A DNA stretch of 22,432 nt. It comes from Prevotellaceae bacterium UBA6974. GTDB taxonomy: Bacteria; Bacteroidota; Bacteroidia; Bacteroidales; Bacteroidaceae. The DNA is taken from NCBI GenBank assembly GCA_002450165.1, contig DJYQ01000028.1, positions 1 to 22,432 on the forward strand, in the 5' to 3' direction. The notes under the pieces were generated by a model. That model saw only the letters and a list, made by a program, of their open reading frames with translations. It did no database searches and was not told the DNA's origin. Of the stretch, positions 1 to 7,296 are shown in pieces (positions within the stretch are counted from its first letter, which is position 1; each line of letters begins with the position of its first letter). Position numbers and translations under genes: made by a program.

Positions 1-258
1 GGGGTCTGCCCATTCATTCCAGATGCGCACACCACGTTCCTGCAGCCATCGCGCATTGGTATTGCCCTGCAGGAACCACAGTAGCTCGTATATTATGCTC
101 TTGAGATGGACCTTCTTGGTCGTTACCAATGGAAATCCGTCATCCAGGTTGAAGCGCATCTGGTATCCGAAGATGCTACGTGTTCCGGTTCCTGTACGGT
201 CGGACTTGTCCGTACCGTTGTCCAGGATATTCTGCAACAGGTCTAAGTATTGTTTCAT
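1..258 (-). CDS. thyA: thymidylate synthase, N-terminal part (runs off window)
   Basis: Thymidylate synthase methylates dUMP to dTMP using methylenetetrahydrofolate and releases dihydrofolate. Only the first 86 codons are present; the gene continues beyond base 1. The visible residues follow the classical ThyA N-terminus: a MKQYLDLLQ start, the phosphate-binding loop DRTGTGT, FGYQMRFNL, FPLVTTKK, and the segment ELLWFLQGNTN followed by IWNEWADP. The start ATG overlaps the folA stop in an ATGA arrangement, so the two genes are very likely translationally coupled. This fits because DHFR recycles the dihydrofolate made by ThyA. Nothing looks damaged in the visible part, and the identification is near certain. 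Confidence 0.97.
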   Translation of the reverse strand, partial: MKQYLDLLQNILDNGTDKSDRTGTGTRSIFGYQMRFNLDDGFPLVTTKKVHLKSIIYELLWFLQGNTNARWLQERGVRIWNEWADP

Positions 259-746
259 CTTACTCGGGTATAGTCTGTAAATGAATATGGATAGGCATGT
301 TTCTCGTCTGCGGGATGATGCTCGCAGGAAACCGTTTTCCAGCAACTGAAGTCAATCTGCGGAAAGAAGGCGTCCGCCTGCTCTGGTGTGTCGTCTATAA
401 GAGTAAGGAACAGGTTGTCGGCGACTGCCATTGCCTGTTGATAGACGCTGGCTCCGCCAATAATATATACTTGCTCGTCGCAAGTACAGGCAGAAAGGGC
501 TTCCTGTAGCGAAGGGAATGTCTCTGCTCCTGGGTATTGTACATTGGAACGTGACAAGACGATATTGCGACGATTGGGAAGGGCGCCGTGGGGAAGGCTC
601 TCGAATGTGCGGCGGCCCATTACTATGGTGTGCCCTGTGGTAAGGGCCTTGAAACGCCTGAGGTCATTGGGAAGCCAATAGAGCAGTTTGTTATCGTTTC
701 CTATGGCGTTGTTACGCGCAATTGCTGCGATTATATTTATTGTCAT
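255..746 (-). CDS. folA: dihydrofolate reductase
   Basis: DHFR reduces dihydrofolate to tetrahydrofolate with NADPH in the cytoplasm. From the ATG at 746 the product is 163 residues, the usual DHFR size; an upstream in-frame ATG at 767 would add seven residues lying on the promoter and is less likely. Visible family motifs are IAAIARNNAIG, the WLPNDLRRFK stretch with the active-site Asp, the cofactor segment IVMGRRTFES, and IIGGASVY near residue 110. A TATCTTTG promoter element lies about 20 bases upstream of the start, directly after the terminator of the preceding exb operon. The stop codon overlaps the thyA start, so folA and thyA form a two-gene folate/dTMP operon. Confidence 0.96.
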   Translation of the reverse strand: MTINIIAAIARNNAIGNDNKLLYWLPNDLRRFKALTTGHTIVMGRRTFESLPHGALPNRRNIVLSRSNVQYPGAETFPSLQEALSACTCDEQVYIIGGASVYQQAMAVADNLFLTLIDDTPEQADAFFPQIDFSCWKTVSCEHHPADEKHAYPYSFTDYTRVR

Positions 747-764
747 ATCATTCTGTTTACTGGA

Positions 765-772
765 CAAAGATA
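765..772 (-). promoter_or_regulatory. folA-thyA promoter, -7 element
   Basis: On the minus strand this reads TATCTTTG, an exact match to the Bacteroidota -7 consensus TAnnTTTG. It ends 18 bases upstream of the folA ATG at 746, implying a leader of roughly a dozen bases. I see no clear TTTG at the -33 position, where the sequence is occupied by the terminator stem of the upstream operon. Confidence 0.6.
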
Positions 773-775
773 TAT

Positions 776-812
776 AAAAAAAGCGGAAGTACCCGTAGGG
801 ACCTCCGCTTTT
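776..812 (-). terminator. rho-independent terminator of the exbB-exbD operon
   Basis: On the minus strand the sequence folds into a hairpin with arms AAAAGCGGA (812-804) and TCCGCTTTT (787-779). The pairing extends inward through a G-T wobble and GT/AC pairs, and a run of T residues follows. It lies 22 bases after the stop of the last exbD gene. The A-rich left arm means it could also work on the plus strand, but no plus-strand gene ends here. Confidence 0.85.
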
Positions 813-833
813 ATTTCTGTAGGATGCGTATTA

Positions 834-1292
834 TTACTGGCGGCGTGTTGCCGAGTAGTTGATACGCAGTGCCCATGACTTACGCAACACTTCCTTGATA
901 TCGGTTATGTAACCCATCTGTGTATTCTGGTCAGCCTTGATGCTGATTGTCTGGGCTGCCTGATTGGCCATACCCTGACGTTCCTGCGCTACGAAGTCCA
1001 TAACCTCGGACGGATTGGCGTAGCGATCGTTCAACTGGATACGTGTACCGCTACCCATCTGGGCACGGAGCGCATCTGTCGGAGGACCTACATAGATAAA
1101 ACTAACAGTGCTCTTCTTGGTGAGTTTTTCAAGTTCGGTACCTGCAGGTACGGTGAACTTCACCTTGAGCGTAACCTCGCGCATAGTGGTTACAATCATG
1201 AAGAAGAACAAAATGGTGAATATCAAGTCGGGCAGAGATGAAGTATTCATCTCGGGCATTTCGCGCGACGCTTTCTTCTTAAATCCTGCCAT
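834..1292 (-). CDS. exbD: ExbD/TolR-family proton-channel subunit (short paralogue)
   Basis: ExbD-type proteins have one transmembrane helix carrying a proton-conducting Asp and a periplasmic domain; with ExbB they energise TonB. This 152-residue protein has a cytoplasmic N-terminus (MAGFKKKASREMPEMN), then one helix at about residues 20-38 with the conserved Asp22 in SSLPDLIF, and a periplasmic remainder of about 110 residues ending in YITDIKEVLRKSWALRINYS. It is the last gene of the operon, two bases after the larger exbD, and is followed by a terminator. TolR and ExbD cannot be told apart from sequence alone, but ExbD fits the tonB gene nearby. Confidence 0.9.
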   Translation of the reverse strand: MAGFKKKASREMPEMNTSSLPDLIFTILFFFMIVTTMREVTLKVKFTVPAGTELEKLTKKSTVSFIYVGPPTDALRAQMGSGTRIQLNDRYANPSEVMDFVAQERQGMANQAAQTISIKADQNTQMGYITDIKEVLRKSWALRINYSATRRQ

Positions 1293-1294
1293 CT

Positions 1295-1894
1295 TTAGTT
1301 TCCTCCATATTTTTTAGGTTCAGCCTCGGATATCTTCTGAGGATATACAGCGCGAACTGCCACCTTGTGCTCCTCGTCCAGAGCGGCATAGGGCTTGTGG
1401 AAACGAGACATTGAAAGCTCGTCACGAAGCTCGTTGTATGCGGCTACAAGTTCGTTCTGTACCTGGAAATAGATATTATAAGGCGTACCACGGTCTGTCT
1501 GAACAGAAATCACGTGATTCTCTGTCACCGCCATCGGACCCAGCAACTCTATGTCCTTGACATGCTTCTCGGGTAATGAACCCAGATTGTGAGGATTATC
1601 AATGAACTCCTTGGCCAGACCACGCAGGTCCTCGAGAGCTATGAAATCGTAATTGCCGTGACGATACAATGCCAGATAGCCATCGGCATTGATACGTACG
1701 TTGAATACATTACGTTCCTTGACATCAATCTCTACATCTTCCTGCTCTTTTTCCGGTGGCTGAGGCAGGCGGCGTGCCAGACCCATATCAGTGTCCATCG
1801 AGGTTGTTACCAGGAAGAAGATGAGCAGCATGAAAGATATGTCGGCTGTTGAACTGGTGTTCAATCCGGGCATTTTCCTGTTTTTCTTTGCCAT
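1295..1894 (-). CDS. exbD: ExbD/TolR-family proton-channel subunit (long paralogue)
   Basis: This is a second ExbD-type protein, 199 residues long, larger than the usual ExbD of about 140. The N-terminus MAKKNRKMPGLNTSS leads into a single helix at about residues 15-33 with the family's membrane Asp at position 18 (TADISFMLLIFFLVTTSM). The helix is followed by an acidic linker with PPEKEQEDVEIDV and the periplasmic domain. The extra length is a mid-domain insertion around residues 90-130 and a charged C-terminal tail ending in KKYGGN. Two dissimilar exbD copies side by side suggest a heteromeric ExbD pair, which is common in Bacteroidota; the stoichiometry is not known from the sequence. Confidence 0.9.
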   Translation of the reverse strand: MAKKNRKMPGLNTSSTADISFMLLIFFLVTTSMDTDMGLARRLPQPPEKEQEDVEIDVKERNVFNVRINADGYLALYRHGNYDFIALEDLRGLAKEFIDNPHNLGSLPEKHVKDIELLGPMAVTENHVISVQTDRGTPYNIYFQVQNELVAAYNELRDELSMSRFHKPYAALDEEHKVAVRAVYPQKISEAEPKKYGGN

Positions 1895-1918
1895 ATATCT
1901 TTCTCTGTTTAATCGGTT

Positions 1919-2407
1919 TTACTTGGAAGCACTCTTTGTAAGAATACCTGACATACTGACACCGACTGCAACGACAGCAGCTATGGTAAGGATGTAGATG
2001 CTCCAGATGAAGATATCTACCACCATTACGCCTGCTGCACTTGTAACAGTACCGTCAGCTGCGGTGAACTCACTCTCACCGAAACCAAGCACGAGACCCG
2101 GAAGCAGTGAAACTACTAACAGAACTATAGTGCCAAGGATGACCTTGCCACCGGGAACGCCTGTTGTTGCAGCAGGATCGTTGCCCTTTGTGCTCTGAAC
2201 GCCCTTGACTACTGACCAGATGGTGAGAGCGGCTGTAGCAACCACTGTCAGGTACATCCAGACAAGCAGGAGTGATGTGAAGTAAGGTACATTGAAGTCC
2301 CCCTCGAAACTGTCTTCCCAACCAACCAGGAAGAACAACAGGAAGACCAATATACTAACGCCTATCACACCGAGCATTGCATATTTGGAAATATTCTGAA
2401 TTTTCAT
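1919..2407 (-). CDS. uncharacterised four-helix inner-membrane protein of the ExbBD operon
   Basis: I do not recognise a named family. The 162-residue product has four hydrophobic segments, at about residues 9-30, 44-66, 88-108 and 126-152. The loop after the first contains WEDSFEGDF, and the loop before the third is short and rich in Gly and Thr (DPAATTGVPGGK). There is no signal peptide, Cys pair or obvious catalytic motif. It lies between exbB (57-base gap) and the long exbD (24-base gap) on the same strand, so it is almost certainly co-expressed with the proton channel. It may be an accessory or assembly subunit of the ExbBD complex; this rests on position only. The coding assignment is secure because the reading frame is full length with clean membrane periodicity. 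Confidence 0.85.
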   Translation of the reverse strand: MKIQNISKYAMLGVIGVSILVFLLFFLVGWEDSFEGDFNVPYFTSLLLVWMYLTVVATAALTIWSVVKGVQSTKGNDPAATTGVPGGKVILGTIVLLVVSLLPGLVLGFGESEFTAADGTVTSAAGVMVVDIFIWSIYILTIAAVVAVGVSMSGILTKSASK

Positions 2408-2464
2408 TACTGTCTCTCCTTAAATAGAGGTATTGAATACTATATTATATATATAAGGTGCAGA

Positions 2465-3316
2465 TTACTTCTGGCACTTGTCGCTCTTGACACACATAAC
2501 GAGAAGCTCCTGAGCAGCCTCCTCCATGTTACCTGTGAGAACCTCGACACGAGACAGGATGAAGTTGTAGAATATCTGGAGAATCAGGGCAACAACGATA
2601 CCGAAGATAGTGGTAATCAAGGCAACCTTCATACCACCTGCGACAACAGTCGGGCTGATATCACCTGCCTTCTGGATCTGGTCGAATGCCATAACCATAC
2701 CAATCACAGTACCCAAGAATCCGAGAGACGGAGCCATAGCGATGAACAGGGTAATCCATGAGCAGTTCTCCTCGAGGTATGAACCCTGAACCTCGGCTTC
2801 CATATTAATTGTACGCTCGATTGTAGCGATGTCGTTCTGCTCCTTGCTGTTCAGACACTCCAAAGCCTTGCGGCTAACCTGTGCAACAGGACCGCGTGTA
2901 GCCTTTGCCTTCTCCAGTGCCTCATCAACCTTGCCGGCTGCAACCAAATCAGCGAGCTCTGCGCAGAACTTGCGTGTGTTAATCTGAGCCAGGCTCAGGT
3001 AGATAACGCGCTCGATGCAGAATGCCAGACCCAGAACAAGAGCAATGGCAACGAGAGACATAAAGTCAGCACCACCCTCGATGAACTTTGTCTTAAGAGC
3101 CTTGTGGATACCTTCGCTCTCCTCCTCGGCAACAGCAGCCTCGGCTGGTTCAGCAGCAGCTGCATCAACAGCAGCAGTGTCAGCAGCAGCAGAATCGGCC
3201 TGTTCAACAGCAGCGCTATCAGGAGCAGCAGCCTCATCTTCCTGTGCCATTACAGATGTTGTTGCAGCGAAAGAACATGCAGCAACCATCGCAACAATAG
3301 CAAATAACTTTTTCAT
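2465..3316 (-). CDS. exbB: ExbB (MotA/TolQ/ExbB proton channel family) with N-terminal extension
   Basis: ExbB forms the pentameric inner-membrane scaffold that works with ExbD and TonB. The 283-residue product begins with a signal-peptide-like segment (MKKLFAIVAMVAACSFA, probable end near residue 25). A low-complexity Ala/Glu/Asp-rich stretch follows to about residue 70. The core then has three helices at about 85-105, 188-212 and 228-255. The family signature is visible in APSLGFLGTVIGMVMAF and in GGMKVALITTIFGIVVALI. The N-terminal signal and acidic linker are absent from E. coli ExbB but are found in some ExbB proteins of other phyla. It is the first gene of the exbB / membrane protein / exbD / exbD operon and lies 84 bases after a tRNA-Ser. 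No clear promoter element is visible directly in front of it. Confidence 0.93.
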   Translation of the reverse strand: MKKLFAIVAMVAACSFAATTSVMAQEDEAAAPDSAAVEQADSAAADTAAVDAAAAEPAEAAVAEEESEGIHKALKTKFIEGGADFMSLVAIALVLGLAFCIERVIYLSLAQINTRKFCAELADLVAAGKVDEALEKAKATRGPVAQVSRKALECLNSKEQNDIATIERTINMEAEVQGSYLEENCSWITLFIAMAPSLGFLGTVIGMVMAFDQIQKAGDISPTVVAGGMKVALITTIFGIVVALILQIFYNFILSRVEVLTGNMEEAAQELLVMCVKSDKCQK

Positions 3317-3400
3317 TGTTTTGGAATTTTTTAGGTTTAATTATTGTTAACTATTTATTTCGCTTTCTCACTGTTTTTCAACTGTCTCCCCTCCGTCCTG

Positions 3401-3488
3401 CGGAGAGAGGGGGATTCGAACCCCCGAAACGCTTTTGACGTTTACACGCTTTCCAGGCGTGCCTCTTAAGCCACTCGAGCATCTCTCC
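3401..3488 (-). tRNA. tRNA-Ser (anticodon GGA)
   Basis: An 88-base serine tRNA folds on the minus strand. The acceptor arms GGAGAGA (3488-3482) and TCTCTCC (3408-3402) pair perfectly and leave G as discriminator. The anticodon stem CACGC/GCGTG encloses the loop CTGGAAA with anticodon GGA. A long variable arm, typical of class II tRNAs, precedes a T-arm with GGTTCGAATCC. CCA is not encoded; the bases after the discriminator are CAG. A promoter element lies 17 bases upstream. No T-run terminator follows, so transcription may continue into exbB. Confidence 0.96.
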
Positions 3489-3505
3489 AATAGCTTTTTC
3501 GGTTA

Positions 3506-3513
3506 CAAAAATA
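3506..3513 (-). promoter_or_regulatory. promoter -7 element of tRNA-Ser
   Basis: On the minus strand this reads TATTTTTG, matching TAnnTTTG. It ends 17 bases before the tRNA 5' end, which leaves room for a short leader. I see no good TTTG at the expected upstream distance, so the assignment rests on one element and its position. Confidence 0.5.
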
Positions 3514-3589
3514 TCATTTTTTATGGACTTATCACTATGAAAAGGCAAAAAAGTTACCTTTGTATGTTTTTTTTGTCACCGGACAACAT

Positions 3590-4351
3590 TTATATGGAAA
3601 ATAGCCGGCATGCCGTGGAACTTGTTATATCGTCTATTTCTGTTATGCTTAAGTTATATATCTGTGCCAGTTTATCTGCAACGAGGGGCAGAAACGAGGG
3701 TTCGTTCCTGTGCCCGCGATGGGGCTCGGGTGCCAGATAGGGGGCATCTGTTTCCAGCACAATCCTGTCTGCCGGAACGGCATCTGCCAGCGTCTGGGCA
3801 AGACGGCTGTTTCTGAATGTCACCACACCGCCTATGCCAAATACGAATCCTTCGTATCGCATCATCAGGCGTGCACTCTCCCTGCTTCCTCCGAAGCAAT
3901 GGAATATTCCGCGAAGACCGTCCGACCTGTGCCGCTCCATTGCGTCAATCAGCTGGGGTTCGGCATTGCGCATATGGATTACCAGCGGAAGGTCCATCTC
4001 CACAGACTTGCATATCTGATATTCGAAGGCGTCTGCTTGTTCCTTTCGGAATGTGTCATCCCAGTAGAAATCCAGACCTACCTCGCCTATGGCAACGGGG
4101 TTGGGTATCTTGTCCCACATACTGTCGAGCACATCCTGCCAATCCGCATGCACATCCTGGGGGTGCAGTCCTATCATCGTGTGGCAGTATTGGGGATACT
4201 GCCCTGCCAGAGCTTTCATCCGGGGAATCGACTCCTCGTTGATACACGGGAGCAGAAACCTGTCAACGCCTGCTTCGACGGCACGTTCTACAACTGCCTC
4301 CCTGTCCTGGTCAAACTCCGGTTCGTAGATATGGGTATGGGTATCAATCAT
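3590..4351 (-). CDS. tatD: TatD-family metal-dependent hydrolase / DNase
   Basis: TatD proteins are TIM-barrel metalloenzymes with 3'-5' exonuclease activity on DNA; the in vivo role is not settled. The 253-residue length is normal. Metal-ligand motifs appear in order: DTHTH (His5 and His7), GEVGLDFY (Glu), the IHMRN segment (His), the FHCF segment (His), and LETDAPYLAP (Asp) followed by a RNEP element. It lies 17 bases after the polyprenyl synthase gene on the same strand and probably shares the transcript that starts before tonB. The C-terminus ends shortly after the last barrel helix, with no extra domain. Confidence 0.93.
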   Translation of the reverse strand: MIDTHTHIYEPEFDQDREAVVERAVEAGVDRFLLPCINEESIPRMKALAGQYPQYCHTMIGLHPQDVHADWQDVLDSMWDKIPNPVAIGEVGLDFYWDDTFRKEQADAFEYQICKSVEMDLPLVIHMRNAEPQLIDAMERHRSDGLRGIFHCFGGSRESARLMMRYEGFVFGIGGVVTFRNSRLAQTLADAVPADRIVLETDAPYLAPEPHRGHRNEPSFLPLVADKLAQIYNLSITEIDDITSSTACRLFSI

Positions 4352-4368
4352 CTAATGCCGTAGGGATC

Positions 4369-5346
4369 TTAGCTCTCGCGACTGAGGAGTGATAGGGCAT
4401 ACTCCCACAGCAGCTGTTTCTTCTCCAACGGCAGTTTTACATCATTCTCAAGAATGACCCTGGCCTCGTGGAAATATTCGTTTATCCTATCCTGACACAT
4501 ACCCTTGACCTCGACCTGGTCATAGATTGCCGTTACCGCCTTGACTTTTTCGTCAGCATCAAACTCGGTTGCACCAATCCATTCCAGCAATCGGTCATGA
4601 TCCTGTCCCTGCGAGCTGGCAAGTGCCTGAATCAACAGATAGGTCTTCTTGTTACACAGGATGTCGCCGCCTATCTTTTTCCCGAAAGTATCGAAATCAC
4701 CATACACGTCCAGCATGTCATCCTGAAGCTGGAATGCAAGTCCTATTTTCTCACCGAAACTGTACAGGGCGTCTGCATCCGAGGCGGATGCGCCTGCCTG
4801 CATTGCGCCCATCTTGAGAGCACATGCCAGCAAGACACTGGTCTTGAGGCGAATCATCTCAATGTATTCAGCAACAGTTACGTCCAGGCGTTCCTCGAAG
4901 TCTATGTCGTACTGCTGACCCTCTCCTATTTCCAACGCGGTTTTAGTGAAAAGGTCCAATACACCTTTCAGCTGCTTCGATGGACATTGGGCGACAAGCT
5001 GATATGCCAGCACCAGCATCGTATCACCGCTGAGTATAGCAGTGTTCTCGTTCCACACCTTGTGAACACAAGGTTTGCCACGCCGTACCTCGGCACGGTC
5101 CATAACATCGTCGTGCAGAAGGGTATAGTTGTGATATACCTCCAGTCCCAGGGCTACAGGCAAAATTTTATCTACATCGTCACGATACATATTGTATGCC
5201 ATGAGCATCAGCACTGGGCGCAATCTTTTTCCGCCCATGGACAATACATATCTGATGGGTTGGTAAAGACCAAAGGGCTGGCCCTCGAGTTCGAGATTAG
5301 CCAGCCCTTGATTTATCTTTTCCAGAATCTCTTCTGAACCGTACAT
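4369..5346 (-). CDS. trans-polyprenyl diphosphate synthase (short-chain type)
   Basis: Isoprenyl diphosphate synthases condense isopentenyl diphosphate onto an allylic diphosphate. The protein is 325 residues from the ATG at 5346. An upstream start at 5442 would run through the end of tonB and adds a stretch unlike the family, so I reject it. The first Asp-rich motif is LLHDDVMD (Asp79, 80 and 83) and the second is LQDDMLD (Asp209, 210 and 213). The GGKRLRP substrate-binding segment lies at residues 38-44. Tyr74, five residues before the first motif, is a bulky residue at the chain-length position and suggests a short product (about C15-C20) rather than octaprenyl; this is an inference. The gene is 20 bases after tonB and 17 bases before tatD, so the three are probably one operon. 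Confidence 0.93.
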   Translation of the reverse strand: MYGSEEILEKINQGLANLELEGQPFGLYQPIRYVLSMGGKRLRPVLMLMAYNMYRDDVDKILPVALGLEVYHNYTLLHDDVMDRAEVRRGKPCVHKVWNENTAILSGDTMLVLAYQLVAQCPSKQLKGVLDLFTKTALEIGEGQQYDIDFEERLDVTVAEYIEMIRLKTSVLLACALKMGAMQAGASASDADALYSFGEKIGLAFQLQDDMLDVYGDFDTFGKKIGGDILCNKKTYLLIQALASSQGQDHDRLLEWIGATEFDADEKVKAVTAIYDQVEVKGMCQDRINEYFHEARVILENDVKLPLEKKQLLWEYALSLLSRES

Positions 5347-5366
5347 ATTTATATAGTATATGTGTA

Positions 5367-6086
5367 TTAGCCCAAACGGAACATAACAGGCAGGTTGAAG
5401 CGTGAACGCACTGACCTGTTGCCCTGACGTGCAGGCTTCCACTTAGGCATCTGCTTTACTACGCGTACAGCCTCGTCCGAGAGGTGCTGGTCGGGTGAAC
5501 GCAGAACCTTTACGTCAACGATAGAACCATCCTTGTTGACGACGAATGCAACAATAACACGACCCTGCACACCTTGTTCCTGACAGATCGAAGGATACTT
5601 GATATGGTCATGTAGCCACTTGATACATGCCTCGTCACCGCCTGGGAACTGGGCATTCTCCTCAACGACATCAAAGATACGGTCATCGTCAACCTCCTCT
5701 ACAACAGGACCTACGGGACCTGTGGCAACAGCAGCCGACGGAGTACCTGTACCTGGTGTGGATACAATTGCCTGGTTGATTTCTTCGGTGGTCTCCACCT
5801 CCTTCTCAGGCAAATCGGTATTGTTGTCAACTATGTTGATAATGGGGTCAACAACCTTTGGTGCGGCTGCTGGTGGCGGAGCCATTACCTCCTGCTGCTG
5901 TGTGATAGGAATCATATCCTCCTCCATCACCATGTCGTAGATTTTTTCCTCCTCCTGAACGGCAACGTCACGCTGGGTGTACTCGAATGCAACGAACATC
6001 AGTGCCAAAGTCAGGATATAACCGATTAGAATACCCGTAGATTTCTGGCCGCGCAGTTCATTATTCACGGCATTGATTGCTTCCAT
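5367..6086 (-). CDS. tonB: TonB energy-transducing protein
   Basis: TonB spans the periplasm and passes energy from ExbBD to outer-membrane transporters. The 239-residue protein has a short cytoplasmic start (MEAINAVNNELRGQKS) and one helix at about residues 17-36. An acidic and Pro-rich periplasmic linker (APPPAAAPKVVDP around residue 70) follows. The C-terminal TonB domain at about 150-239 carries IKYPSICQEQGVQGRVIVAF, VDVKVLRSPD and MPKWKPARQGNRSVRSRFN. This is the usual Bacteroidota TonB layout. It is transcribed away from porQ from a 172-base divergent region and heads the tonB / prenyl synthase / tatD run. Its ExbBD partners lie about 2 kb downstream on the same strand. Confidence 0.95.
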   Translation of the reverse strand: MEAINAVNNELRGQKSTGILIGYILTLALMFVAFEYTQRDVAVQEEEKIYDMVMEEDMIPITQQQEVMAPPPAAAPKVVDPIINIVDNNTDLPEKEVETTEEINQAIVSTPGTGTPSAAVATGPVGPVVEEVDDDRIFDVVEENAQFPGGDEACIKWLHDHIKYPSICQEQGVQGRVIVAFVVNKDGSIVDVKVLRSPDQHLSDEAVRVVKQMPKWKPARQGNRSVRSRFNLPVMFRLG

Positions 6087-6127
6087 AATTATATCTGTTT
6101 TTTTATTTTTTTGCGTTACTGCATTGG

Positions 6128-6135
6128 CAAATGTA
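6128..6135 (-). promoter_or_regulatory. tonB promoter, -7 element
   Basis: On the minus strand this reads TACATTTG, matching TAnnTTTG. It lies about 42 bases upstream of the tonB ATG, giving a leader of roughly 35 bases. No convincing TTTG is visible at -33. The region 6087-6258 separates tonB from porQ and holds both divergent promoters. Confidence 0.55.
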
Positions 6136-6231
6136 GCACATTTTTTTAATACGCGTATGGAAAGAGTGTGATTTTTTTATACCTACAGGCAATTTTTATA
6201 CCACCCTTGGGGTTATTTTTATAAAAACCAA

Positions 6232-6239
6232 TATCTTTG
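6232..6239 (+). promoter_or_regulatory. porQ-cmk-ispH promoter, -7 element
   Basis: The sequence TATCTTTG matches the Bacteroidota -7 consensus exactly and lies 19 bases before the porQ ATG at 6259. A TTG at 6207-6209 is about 22 bases upstream and could serve as the -33 element. The predicted leader is about 13 bases. This is the only promoter-like site seen ahead of the three-gene run. Confidence 0.65.
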
Positions 6240-6258
6240 GAAACGATTCAAACTAGTA

Positions 6259-7296
6259 ATGAGCTCAAAATACCGCATAATACCGATTCTGCTGTCACTG
6301 TTACTGTCGATTGAAACGACGGCACAGGAAAGCACCAGTATTTTCAATTTTCTGAACTTGCCCACATCTGCTCATGCTACTGCCCTGGGAGGCAAGAACA
6401 TCTCCCTGATCGAGGACGATGCGTCGCTGATATTCCAGAATCCCGCACTTATGGGCAGTGTGAGCGACAAGACGCTGAACCTGAATTTCATGACCTATAT
6501 GCAAGGTAGCAAGACGGGCAGCGTGAGTTATGTACAGGCACAGGGCGAAAGGGGAACCTGGGGAGTTTCGACCCAATTCGTCGGTTACGGACGGATTCCG
6601 CACGTCAACACCGAGGGTATAATCCTGGGCAATAACGGAGCCCTGGACATGGCAATAGCAGGAGGATACAGCTATATGCTGAGCGACTACTGGGTAGGCG
6701 GTGTAACGGGCAAGTTCCTGTATTCGAACTATGCCGGATACTCGTCCATAGGACTGGGTGTAGATCTCGGTGTAAGTTATTTCAACCCCGACAATGACTT
6801 CTCCTTTGCCTTCGTTGCCGCCAACCTGGGCGGTCAGGTCAAAGCTTTCGGAGAGGTACACGAGAAACTACCCATAGACCTACAGTTCGGCATAAGCAAG
6901 GGATTGGGCAGATTGCCTGTCAGAATACACGTGATGCTGTATGACATGCTTCACTGGGACAAGGCATATTACCTGACAGACTGCAGCGGCTTCAGAGTAT
7001 TCCTGAACCATCTGGACATCGGACTGGACGCAACGCTGTTCAAGGGACGATTCTGGATAGGAATGGGGTATAACTTCCGCCGCGCCACCTGCATGGTGGC
7101 CGAGGGTGCATCCAACGCCTCGGGAATAACCTTTGGAGCAGGCATTAACATAAAGCGTTTCAAAATGGGCATCGCATACGGTAACTACCATACCGGTGCA
7201 CCTACAATTGCGATAACGACCGCCTATTCGTTCCCAAGCAAGAAGAAACAAGCTACTGAAACCAGGACAGAACCGGAAAACCAGACACTACAATGA
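6259..7296 (+). CDS. porQ: type IX secretion system protein PorQ
   Basis: PorQ is an outer-membrane beta-barrel of the PorV/FadL-like group and a component of the type IX secretion system, where it is linked to the cell-surface attachment machinery. The 345-residue protein has a signal peptide ending in SIETTAQ (about residue 23). The mature part opens with the family's typical STSIFNFLNLPTSAHATALG and FQNPALMG segments. Gly- and aromatic-rich beta strands run to about residue 325, with a polar tail after that. A promoter element lies just upstream. The stop codon overlaps the cmk start by four bases (ATGA), so the two are coupled. Its presence suggests the organism secretes proteins by the type IX route; no other secretion genes lie in the window. 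Confidence 0.9.
   Translation: MSSKYRIIPILLSLLLSIETTAQESTSIFNFLNLPTSAHATALGGKNISLIEDDASLIFQNPALMGSVSDKTLNLNFMTYMQGSKTGSVSYVQAQGERGTWGVSTQFVGYGRIPHVNTEGIILGNNGALDMAIAGGYSYMLSDYWVGGVTGKFLYSNYAGYSSIGLGVDLGVSYFNPDNDFSFAFVAANLGGQVKAFGEVHEKLPIDLQFGISKGLGRLPVRIHVMLYDMLHWDKAYYLTDCSGFRVFLNHLDIGLDATLFKGRFWIGMGYNFRRATCMVAEGASNASGITFGAGINIKRFKMGIAYGNYHTGAPTIAITTAYSFPSKKKQATETRTEPENQTLQ

Noticed and set aside
3401..3488. The tRNA-Ser gene as an integration site for a mobile element
   Set aside because: No integrase, no duplicated tRNA 3' end and only core genes on both sides.
4369..5442. A longer start for the polyprenyl synthase at 5442
   Set aside because: It would overlap the tonB 3' end by 76 bases and add a segment unlike the family; the ATG at 5346 gives the expected N-terminus.
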